Below, in pieces: positions 52,837 through 59,000 of a stretch of 64,000 nt of DNA. The DNA lies in the NCBI RefSeq assembly GCF_008806755.1, contig NZ_WAAU01000012.1, positions 124,220 through 188,219 of the forward strand, in the 5' to 3' direction. The translations under genes were made by a program, and so were the position numbers. Within the stretch, counting starts at the first letter, position 1, and every line of letters starts with the position of its first letter. The notes under the pieces are model-generated. The model worked only from the letters and a program-made list of their open reading frames with translations, ran no database searches and was not told the origin of the DNA. This stretch comes from Tenacibaculum aiptasiae (GTDB taxonomy: Bacteria; Bacteroidota; Bacteroidia; Flavobacteriales; Flavobacteriaceae).

Positions 52837-53046
52837 CTAACAATTACCGTTTACTCTATCTACATAAGTTTTATTTCCATTATTATTTTTATAATAACAT
52901 CCTCCTTTAGATCCTGCCCATAATTGTTTCCCTTTATGAAAACCACATTTCCATTCAGTTTTTGTTTTGTCCAAATCATCTTCCGAAGTGCAACTTAGAA
53001 TTGAAAAAAGTGTAACAAATGAAATAATAAATAGTTCTTTTCTCAT
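52837..53046 (-). CDS. small lipoprotein with GGCYY..NGNKTYVD motif
   Basis: The protein has 69 residues with lipobox ILSC near residue 19. The mature part is WKCGFHKGKQLWAGSKGGCY followed by a short loop and NGNKTYVDRVNGNC, with four Cys. The GGxYY-x-N-x-NGNKxYVD pattern resembles the PBCV-specific basic adaptor type of short domain, from memory. It is the first gene of the operon running to 48618 and lies downstream of one of three repeated terminator-promoter modules. Confidence 0.72.
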   Translation of the reverse strand: MRKELFIISFVTLFSILSCTSEDDLDKTKTEWKCGFHKGKQLWAGSKGGCYYKNNNGNKTYVDRVNGNC

Positions 53047-53060
53047 GTTTTATTTGTTTG

Positions 53061-53118
53061 ATTAGTCTTCTCAAAACTAAACAGATAGAAAAACAAAACC
53101 TTACGGATTTCCGTAAGG
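53061..53118 (-). repeat. terminator-promoter repeat module, copy 1
   Basis: The module contains a hairpin CCTTACGGATTTCCGTAAGG (53099-53118) and, 19 bases beyond on the minus strand, the -7 box TAGTTTTG (53072-53079). The sequence between starts TTTTGTTTTTC. It ends the SH3 lipoprotein gene and starts the TerB/VWA/channel operon. The same arrangement with identical spacing recurs at 53791 and 54592. Confidence 0.75.
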
Positions 53119-53125
53119 CCTTGTT

Positions 53126-53569
53126 TTAATATCTCTTCTTTCTGTAATTTTTTTTTCTCTTATAAGGCTTTCTTTTTCTATAACTTTTTCTCTTATATTT
53201 ATATTTAGGTTTGTATCTTTTAGTTTTTGGAGAACTTCTAGTATGAGGTCTTACATAAGTTCCATCTTTACGATAATATCCCTTTACACGTACACTTCCT
53301 CCATAATGAGAAGAGTTATTTTTATTAAAAACCTTTTTTAAACTTGGATTATTACTCCACCCATAATATTTCTTATATTTTATTCTCTTATAACCTTTAC
53401 TGTTTTTTACAGAAACTATTTTTCCTTTAGGAATTGTAGTTAGCTTTTTACTCTTTTCTGATCTTTGTGAATATAGTACAACATTTTCCTTAGTTTCATA
53501 CAACTTAGAAGTTACCGAACATGAAACACAAAAAAATAATAAACATATTAATTTTATATACTTTCCCAT
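53126..53569 (-). CDS. SH3-like lipoprotein with very basic tail
   Basis: The protein has 147 residues from the ATG at 53569, where a lipoprotein signal begins (lipobox CVSC); a longer frame from 53611 is less likely. Residues about 25-85 form a bacterial SH3-like domain (LYSQRSEKSKKLTTIPKGKI, YYGWSN). Then comes the short motif GYYRKDGTYVRPHTRSSP, known from many small proteins. The last about 40 residues are almost all Lys, Arg and Tyr. It may bind peptidoglycan or another polyanion (inference). Confidence 0.75.
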   Translation of the reverse strand: MGKYIKLICLLFFCVSCSVTSKLYETKENVVLYSQRSEKSKKLTTIPKGKIVSVKNSKGYKRIKYKKYYGWSNNPSLKKVFNKNNSSHYGGSVRVKGYYRKDGTYVRPHTRSSPKTKRYKPKYKYKRKSYRKRKPYKRKKNYRKKRY

Positions 53570-53617
53570 TCTTAAAAATTTTAAAACAGTTGAGTGTTCC
53601 TCAACTATCATTAAAGT

Positions 53618-53773
53618 CTATCCTTTATAACCATGTCTTATTGCATTTTTTACACAATCAAGCTTATTAATATAACCTTGTTATGATGCTCCTACAATTT
53701 TTCCATTTAGAGCTTTCCTTCTCCATCTCCACTCATTACTATGATCTTTGTAAAATTCCCATTTGTCTTTCAT
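53618..53773 (-). pseudogene. DUF1508 (YegP-like) gene broken by an in-frame stop
   Basis: Translating from the ATG at 53773 gives KWEFYKDHSNEWRWRRKALN, GKIVGAS, then a TAA at 53681-53683, and in the same frame QGYINKLDCVKNAIRHGYKG and a final stop at 53618-53620. The joined product (50 residues) is a complete single DUF1508 domain, whose family reads EWRWRxKAxNGxIVxxSxxGY. One base change (TCA or similar to TAA) explains the break. Upstream lies a promoter module, so it is still likely transcribed. A short 30-residue product cannot be excluded. Confidence 0.75.
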
Positions 53774-53790
53774 TTATGATTCTATGTTTT

Positions 53791-53852
53791 AAATTAATAT
53801 CATTTCAAAACTATATATACAGAAACACAAAACCCTACGGGTTTCCGTAGGG
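53791..53852 (-). repeat. terminator-promoter repeat module, copy 2
   Basis: Hairpin CCCTACGGGTTTCCGTAGGG (53833-53852), then 19 bases, then TAGTTTTG (53806-53813, minus strand), then the tract ATATTAATTTAAA shared with copy 3. It terminates the gene at 53868 and drives the DUF1508 remnant and SH3 lipoprotein. Confidence 0.78.
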
Positions 53853-53867
53853 CTTTTAAATCTAGCT

Positions 53868-54578
53868 TTATTCTTTGTTCTTGATTTTTTTTGCCTCTTT
53901 GAATTTCCCTAAATTATCATACAACCCTAAATTCCCATTTTTTTCAATTAGATAATATTCTCCATGATTATTTTCGTAATTATATCGAGTTAATCCATTT
54001 TTTAATTTTTCTTTAAAGACTTCTTCCTTAATTTCACTATTATTTTTAGCAAATTTATTTTTGGGATAAATTGATTTCATAAAAAACCTATTATTTTCTT
54101 TAATTAAATATTTCTTATTAGGAAAAATAGCATCATTTTCAAACCAAGAGTTTAACACTTCTCCACTGACTTTAATGCTCTTCATTTCAACCAAAGCTTC
54201 TTTAGTAGCTCCTAAAATTTCTACATTTAGCTCAGGTGTTAAATGAGTTGTTGCCCAGGCTCCTTTTCCTGGTTCTTGACCTGGTAAAAAGTAAAAAATC
54301 CAAATTTTATCATAATCACTTCTATTGTTTTTAATTTCTAATGCTATATTTTTCAAATCAACTTCACTTATTGCTTCTTTTAACCTGATTTCTATACTTG
54401 TTTTACTAAATGCTCTTTCAATATTTTCATTTATTATCACATAATCATACTTAGGTTTATTACTACAGGAAGTAATAAATATTAAAAAGAAAACTGGAAG
54501 CACTTCTATTACTACTCTTTCATAAAAGCAGGTTATTACATTTTTTTTCAATATTTCTTCACAAGTTTTACTATCCAT
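53868..54578 (-). CDS. predicted lipoprotein of unknown function
   Basis: The protein has 236 residues. An unusually long N-terminal stretch (about 25 residues, two Cys) precedes a hydrophobic segment ending FITSC, a lipobox at Cys38. The promoter box 28 bases upstream supports this start. The mature part includes IWIFYFLPGQEPGKGAWATT, a pattern I have seen in short bacterial lipoproteins, and a C-terminal YYLIEKNGNLGLYDNLGKF repeat-like segment. I do not recognise a named family. It lies between two of the repeat modules. Confidence 0.7.
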   Translation of the reverse strand: MDSKTCEEILKKNVITCFYERVVIEVLPVFFLIFITSCSNKPKYDYVIINENIERAFSKTSIEIRLKEAISEVDLKNIALEIKNNRSDYDKIWIFYFLPGQEPGKGAWATTHLTPELNVEILGATKEALVEMKSIKVSGEVLNSWFENDAIFPNKKYLIKENNRFFMKSIYPKNKFAKNNSEIKEEVFKEKLKNGLTRYNYENNHGEYYLIEKNGNLGLYDNLGKFKEAKKIKNKE

Positions 54579-54591
54579 AATTATTTACTTT

Positions 54592-54653
54592 AAATTAATA
54601 TTAATCCAAAACTACATTCCAAAAAACACAAAACCCTACGGATTTCCGTAGGG
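54592..54653 (-). repeat. terminator-promoter repeat module, copy 3
   Basis: Hairpin CCCTACGGATTTCCGTAGGG (54634-54653), then 19 bases, then TAGTTTTG (54607-54614, minus strand), then ATATTAATTTAAA. It ends the LuxR-type regulator transcript and starts the lipoprotein gene at 54578. Confidence 0.78.
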
Positions 54654-54720
54654 CTACATTTATTTTTATATAAAAAATTAAGGTCGCTGTATTTGTTTCA
54701 AATTAAGAATTCATATAGTA

Positions 54721-55386
54721 TTAAATCAATCCAAAATCTTTTGTAATCGCCACTAATTGTGTAGGATTATTTGCATTAAAGTTTTCTTTTAACAGCTTTA
54801 ATCTCTTTTCAACTGAACTTATACTATTGGGTTTTACTTCCTTCAATTTTAACTCTTGACAAATTTCTTTTTGATCCAATCCTTCTGCCAAATATTTTAA
54901 CAAAAACACATCATAATCTGTAATCTCAAAAGCTTCTTTTTTTCTTAGCGTATGTGATAATTTTGGTGATATAAAAAAGCCTTGATTATATACTTCTTTT
55001 ATCGCCATTTTTAATTCTCTTTCTCCATGAATAGATTTCCAAACATACCCATCTACTTTTAACTCATTACACAATTGCTGTACTCTATAGGGTTTGTCTT
55101 CTACTGAGAAGATAATGGTTTTAAGCCCTACTTGTACTTCTTTTGCTGCTTTTATCAAATCTTCTCCTGTTTTCAATCGTTGTGGATTTGGGTTTTCTAC
55201 AAACGACAAATCGCTAATTAACAAATCGAACGGTTCTTTTTCATTCCAAGCTTTTTTTAACTTTAAAAAAGCTTCATCGCAATACTTAGCGTGTTCTATG
55301 ACTGGAATTTGCAAACTTTCTAATGCAGCTTTTATTCCACTAGACATAAAATCGGCATCTTCAGCTATTAATACTTTTTGAAACAT
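54721..55386 (-). CDS. NarL/LuxR-type response regulator
   Basis: The protein has 221 residues. The receiver domain has E9-D10 and phosphoacceptor Asp59 (LLISDLSF). The C-terminal part (about 150-215) is a LuxR-like helix-turn-helix, with YDVFLLKYLAEGLDQKEICQ and the recognition helix region SISSVEKRLKLL; it departs noticeably from the GerE consensus. It is 2 bases downstream of the histidine kinase gene and is its obvious partner. The target may be the adjacent repeat-module promoters (speculation). Confidence 0.85.
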   Translation of the reverse strand: MFQKVLIAEDADFMSSGIKAALESLQIPVIEHAKYCDEAFLKLKKAWNEKEPFDLLISDLSFVENPNPQRLKTGEDLIKAAKEVQVGLKTIIFSVEDKPYRVQQLCNELKVDGYVWKSIHGERELKMAIKEVYNQGFFISPKLSHTLRKKEAFEITDYDVFLLKYLAEGLDQKEICQELKLKEVKPNSISSVEKRLKLLKENFNANNPTQLVAITKDFGLI

Positions 55387-55388
55387 AC

Positions 55389-57200
55389 TTACTTTTTAAA
55401 TTGAAACTTTGATTTAAATCCTTTTTCGTTTTCTGATTCAAAAATAATAGTTCCTCCTATGGATTTTATACGGGTTTCCATATTCTTTAAACCATTTTTT
55501 ATAGTTACTGTATTTGTACCTATGCCATTGTCTTTGTATTGCACTTGTACGGTGTCTTTTTGTAGTGAAAAGGAAATCACTGCCAAGCTTGCCTGACTAT
55601 GTTTTGTCATGTTTACCAAGAGTTCTTGTAATAATCGATACAATACAATTTGTTTTTCTTTTCTTAAATCGTTTACATTAACATCCGACAACCCTTTGTT
55701 CATTACTTTGCATGTATCTGTAGTAAAGTCTATAAATAATTGTTTTAAAAAGTCTTCAAATAACTCTCCTGTTACCACAGGACTGTTTTCATGTGATATG
55801 TTTCTGGTAAGCGAATATATTTTTTCTAAATCGTATAGTATTGAAATATCATCTCGTTCTTCTTTTTGCAATTTATTCATAGCTAAATACATGTCATTGG
55901 CTAATTCATCATGTATTTTTTTAGCCAAACGAGTTTCTGTTTTATATACCTCTATAATTTTTTCTCTTTTGGTTTTGTTTCTTTTGTAGAAGACATAGCT
56001 TATAAAACCAAGAATAGATGTTATTCCTAAAAAAAGGATTAATTGTTTTTGAGATTTTTGCTTCTCAACATCTATTTGAACTTTTAAGTTTTGTTTTTCT
56101 AATTCTTCATTATTATAAATTACTTTAACTAATTTACTTTGAGAAATTCTACGAGCCTCTACGATACTATCTTTAAGTAATTGTCTTTCTTTAACCAATT
56201 TTCTGAGTTTTGAATCTTCTTCTAGGTCAATTATTCTATCCAAAGCACTAACCCTTTCATTTGGAATTTGATGCTTTTTTGCAAGCCTACGCATTTCATA
56301 TGCATAATGTAATGATTGGGATCTATTTTTTTTCTTATTAAAATCTGATAAATATGAGTAGTTAGTAATCAACCCATCAAAATCTTTTATTTTAATTTTC
56401 AATTCTTGAGACTTTAAAAACTCTTCTTCTTCTACATTCTTTTTCAATAAAAATTTATTAAAAGCATAATTCCCAATAATTGTAGATTTTAGTTTTAATT
56501 CTAATTTATCAAAATAACTACTTTCCATTATTTTTTTATAAATAACAATAGCTGAATCATATTCTTTTAAACCTAAATAATTGTTTGCTATATTATTTTT
56601 ATACCTATAAATTTTTTCTTTATTAGTTGTTAACTTTATTGCTTTTTCATACCATTCTATAGCTTCATTGTATTTTTTTTGTCTGTTTGAATTAATTCCT
56701 AAACAATTATAAATTGAACATATTACAGAATTAAATCTAGACTTATTCATTGAATACCTCAAACCTTCAATAGCTGTTGAATCACTTTTTAAATAAAACT
56801 CATTTTCTGATTCTATACTCGCTATATTAAAGTACCTTCTAACTACTTTTATACTATCCTTTAACTTAATATTAATTTCATTCGATTTTTGATAATAGAA
56901 ATAAGCACTATCGATTATTTTCTTTTTTCTATAATACAACCCTTTTTTAAAATATGCTTTAGAAAAAAGACTAGAATCATTTTCATAAAAGGCAATATTA
57001 ACTAACTTATTCGCATAAAATAAGGCACTATCTATTTTTCCTTCTTTTGATAATTTTCTTGATAGTAAATCATATTTACTAAAATTGTTTTCTTTATTTT
57101 TTACATACTCTTTTTTACAGTTAGATATAATTAATGCAAAAACCGAAAGAAATAAAACCACGCTAAACCTTGATAATAGATCTACACTTTTCTTTTTCAT
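55389..57200 (-). CDS. TPR-containing HisKA_3 sensor histidine kinase
   Basis: The protein has 603 residues. The N-terminal signal or anchor (ends IISNC, lipobox-like) is followed by about seven tetratricopeptide repeats (about 35-330) that form a periplasmic sensor, a coiled segment, one membrane helix (about 388-405), then the HisKA_3 dimerisation helix with His430 in KKIHDELAND and an HATPase domain (LLQELLVNMTKHS, YKDNGIGTN). The HDEL form is typical of NarL-type kinases. It forms an operon with the regulator downstream. Confidence 0.88.
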   Translation of the reverse strand: MKKKSVDLLSRFSVVLFLSVFALIISNCKKEYVKNKENNFSKYDLLSRKLSKEGKIDSALFYANKLVNIAFYENDSSLFSKAYFKKGLYYRKKKIIDSAYFYYQKSNEINIKLKDSIKVVRRYFNIASIESENEFYLKSDSTAIEGLRYSMNKSRFNSVICSIYNCLGINSNRQKKYNEAIEWYEKAIKLTTNKEKIYRYKNNIANNYLGLKEYDSAIVIYKKIMESSYFDKLELKLKSTIIGNYAFNKFLLKKNVEEEEFLKSQELKIKIKDFDGLITNYSYLSDFNKKKNRSQSLHYAYEMRRLAKKHQIPNERVSALDRIIDLEEDSKLRKLVKERQLLKDSIVEARRISQSKLVKVIYNNEELEKQNLKVQIDVEKQKSQKQLILFLGITSILGFISYVFYKRNKTKREKIIEVYKTETRLAKKIHDELANDMYLAMNKLQKEERDDISILYDLEKIYSLTRNISHENSPVVTGELFEDFLKQLFIDFTTDTCKVMNKGLSDVNVNDLRKEKQIVLYRLLQELLVNMTKHSQASLAVISFSLQKDTVQVQYKDNGIGTNTVTIKNGLKNMETRIKSIGGTIIFESENEKGFKSKFQFKK

Positions 57201-57251
57201 TTTATAATTAAATTAATTTTCCTAATCTAGGAATAAAATAATAGTTATAAT

Positions 57252-57285
57252 TAAAAAAGAGCCTAAATTATTTAGACTCTTTAAC
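57252..57285 (-). terminator. intrinsic terminator of the small acidic lipoprotein gene
   Basis: The arms AAAGAGCCTAAA / TTTAGACTCTTT (one mismatch) are followed by a T-run on the minus strand, a few bases after the stop at 57290. Confidence 0.72.
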
Positions 57286-57289
57286 ATAA

Positions 57290-57490
57290 CTATCCTTTAT
57301 CTTCTTCTATTGGATCTTCTTCATCTGGGTCTTGTTCATTACCTCCAGTATCTCCATTATTTTGATTACCTGTTGTACTCTGAAGTTCTTGCTTTACTTT
57401 TTCTGGAACTACTTTTCCTTCTAAATCTGTACAAGATGTAAATACTCCACTAACTATTAAAACTATGATTGCAAAAATTGACTTTCTCAT
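57290..57490 (-). CDS. small acidic lipoprotein, copy A
   Basis: The protein has 66 residues from the ATG at 57490, where a lipoprotein signal (ending VFTSC) begins; the longer frame from a GTG at 57559 lies in a hairpin-rich region and is rejected. After Cys the chain is low-complexity and strongly acidic, ending NEQDPDEEDPIEEDKG. It is paralogous to the protein at 58680, sharing SGxFTxCTD, QQEL-like and DPDEED elements. Function unknown. Confidence 0.72.
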   Translation of the reverse strand: MRKSIFAIIVLIVSGVFTSCTDLEGKVVPEKVKQELQSTTGNQNNGDTGGNEQDPDEEDPIEEDKG

Positions 57491-57520
57491 TATTAAAACT
57501 TTTAAAATTGTTATCCTGTC

Positions 57521-57650
57521 CAAGCACTTTGCTTGAATTCTGAAAGTGTTTGAGAACACTTGAAATTTTAAAAGAGTCGCGCGCCTCTTTTGCGGGAAGT
57601 GAAGATGAAAATCAGCGGCATTTAATAGCTTCCCTTCTAAGAAAATTCAC
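57521..57650. ncRNA. hairpin-rich segment, possible structured RNA (hypothetical)
   Basis: Consecutive perfect stems occur: CAAGCA/TGCTTG (57521-57535), AAGTGTT/AACACTT (57544-57561), AAAAGAG/CTCTTTT around a GCGCGC-containing loop (57570-57591), and GGGAAG/CTTCCC further on. A local rise in GC within AT-rich DNA is a common sign of structured RNA. Direction unknown; it could be the 5' leader of the lipoprotein gene at 57490. No known RNA family is recognised. Confidence 0.35.
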
Positions 57651-57670
57651 TGATTTAAAATCTTTTAATA

Positions 57671-57718
57671 GTACCAATCGATTGTTATTGTTTTTTGTTT
57701 ATCGATTAATTCTGGTAC
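57671..57718. promoter_or_regulatory. nested inverted repeat
   Basis: Outer arms GTACCA (57671-57676) and TGGTAC (57713-57718) enclose inner arms AATCGAT (57676-57682) and ATCGATT (57701-57707). There is no T-run next to the stem. It is probably a protein-binding site in the region between two divergent genes. Confidence 0.4.
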
Positions 57719-57757
57719 AAACATAGAGGTGATTTCAAAGTAGATTGTAGAAAATAA

Positions 57758-57819
57758 ATGGAAAAAGTATGGAAACTTTTTTTCCATTTTACGGGTTTCC
57801 TTTTCCATACTTTTTCCAT
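57758..57819 (+). promoter_or_regulatory. 18-base perfect inverted repeat with multiple TTTCCAT motifs
   Basis: ATGGAAAAAGTATGGAAA (57758-57775) is exactly repeated in reverse at 57802-57819. Between them are further TTTCCAT and GTTTCC copies. The site ends 7 bases before the -7 box at 57826, covering the expected -33 region, so an operator role for the gene at 57853 is likely. Confidence 0.55.
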
Positions 57820-57825
57820 CCATTT

Positions 57826-57833
57826 TACCTTTG
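57826..57833 (+). promoter_or_regulatory. -7 promoter box for the gene at 57853
   Basis: TACCTTTG fits TAnnTTTG and ends 19 bases before the ATG. Confidence 0.5.
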
Positions 57834-57852
57834 AAAAAACTAACATATTACC

Positions 57853-58632
57853 ATGGAAAATGACATAAAGACTATACCTGAAGAAGTAAATTTTATTTTT
57901 TGCGTAAAACATTTTTCTAAATGTTTTTCATCTAGAAAAAATAAAAAGAATCCATTAAAAGAACTTTTTAGTGAGTTATTGGGGCAATTAATGAAAGATG
58001 AATTAATTAAAAATAAAACTATTAATGGATGCTTTACTTATTTTGTGAACACATATTTAGGAAATGATGAAGGTAAACCTAAGTATGCTATTAATAAAAA
58101 AACTTTAATTAGTTATCATAACAAGTATGCGAACAATATTCTAAACAAATCAGGAGAACCTGCTAATGAATTGAAAGACTTAATGTCTCAATACATAGGT
58201 TATAAAAATTACGAAGACTTTTTAAATAAAAATCGAAATAAAAAAATTTGTATTCTATGTATTACTAAATATAAAAAAACTTTCTTACTTGGATTTTTTT
58301 CTATACTCCCATTCTTTATCTATTTTTCTTTAAATAAATCAAATGAGAGCTGTATTGTATGGAAAGGCGATCATTATGAGAAATCATCTTGCTTTAACAT
58401 AAAAGCTATTAATAATAATAAATATAATATTAATATTACTCTCTTTAAAAAAATTTATGCAACTGATACCACTACATTCTTTATAAATGGAGACCCGATT
58501 GTTTGGTATGGAAAAAACAAAAAAAGAGAATTTGAGTTTTTTAACCATAGAGGTATACATCCAGAAACTCATAAAGAGCTTAAACCTATTACTCCTACTA
58601 TTATAAAACAAGCGAAATTGTATCGACCATAA
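57853..58632 (+). CDS. single-span membrane protein, possible one-component regulator or sensor
   Basis: The protein has 259 residues. Residues 1-138 are basic and helical, with QYIGYKNYEDFLNKN (about 113-127), a segment I associate with Bacteroidota proteins that have a cytoplasmic helical domain before a membrane span. One membrane helix lies at about 143-160. The outer part has a Cys pair (SCIVWKGDHYEKSSC), a WYGKNKKREFEFFNHRG segment and HPETHKELKPITPTI. I do not recognise a named domain. It is the only plus-strand gene in the block and is flanked by two paralogous acidic lipoprotein genes. Confidence 0.72.
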   Translation: MENDIKTIPEEVNFIFCVKHFSKCFSSRKNKKNPLKELFSELLGQLMKDELIKNKTINGCFTYFVNTYLGNDEGKPKYAINKKTLISYHNKYANNILNKSGEPANELKDLMSQYIGYKNYEDFLNKNRNKKICILCITKYKKTFLLGFFSILPFFIYFSLNKSNESCIVWKGDHYEKSSCFNIKAINNNKYNINITLFKKIYATDTTTFFINGDPIVWYGKNKKREFEFFNHRGIHPETHKELKPITPTIIKQAKLYRP

Positions 58633-58637
58633 AAAAA

Positions 58638-58662
58638 GCCGTTAGTTTTGTACTAACGGCTC
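58638..58662 (-). terminator. intrinsic terminator of acidic lipoprotein copy B
   Basis: The arms GCCGTTAGT / ACTAACGGC are followed by a seven-T run on the minus strand. Convergent with the gene ending at 58632, but the T-run favours the minus strand. Confidence 0.8.
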
Positions 58663-58679
58663 TTACATTTATTTTTTCT

Positions 58680-58919
58680 CTAATTATCCTCATCATCTTC
58701 TACAGGGGTAGGTTCATCTTCTCCTCCTGTATCAAACATTTTTAGAGTTTTTGATTCCTCATCTTCATCTTCTTCGTCTGGATCATGGTCATTTTCACCA
58801 CCAGTCATTTCAAGTTCCTGTTGTGTTTTATTTTGTAAAATATCTTCTGGTACATCTGTACAAGCTGTAAACATTCCACTTGCTACTAAAATTGCGATTG
58901 CAATGATTTCTTTTTTCAT
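58680..58919 (-). CDS. small acidic lipoprotein, copy B
   Basis: The protein has 79 residues. The signal ends MFTAC (lipobox), then CTDVPEDILQNKTQQELEMTGG and two acidic blocks (DPDEEDEDEE and PVEDDEDN). It is a paralogue of the protein at 57290. The low-complexity acidic tail suggests cation binding or an unstructured surface chain. Function unknown. Its promoter box overlaps the downstream edge of the guaB terminator. Confidence 0.72.
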   Translation of the reverse strand: MKKEIIAIAILVASGMFTACTDVPEDILQNKTQQELEMTGGENDHDPDEEDEDEESKTLKMFDTGGEDEPTPVEDDEDN

Positions 58920-58935
58920 ATGTTTTAAATTTCTT

Positions 58936-58943
58936 CAAATATA
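58936..58943 (-). promoter_or_regulatory. -7 promoter box touching the guaB terminator T-run
   Basis: TATATTTG (minus strand) ends 16 bases before the ATG at 58919 and begins within 5 bases of the hairpin that ends guaB, another terminator-promoter fusion. Confidence 0.5.
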
Positions 58944-58975
58944 AAAAACGCCGTTAGTTTTAAAACTAACAGCGT
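58944..58975 (-). terminator. intrinsic terminator of guaB
   Basis: The stem ACGCCGTTAGTTTT / AAAACTAACAGCGT has one mismatch and a T-run on the minus strand, 25 bases after the guaB stop. Confidence 0.85.
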
Positions 58976-59000
58976 TGTATAATTTATATTTACATAGATT

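Noticed and set aside
57706..57912. 68-residue minus-strand frame over the inverted-repeat region
   Set aside because: It covers the palindromes, overlaps the start of the gene at 57853, has no promoter-like box and its sequence looks like translated repeat.
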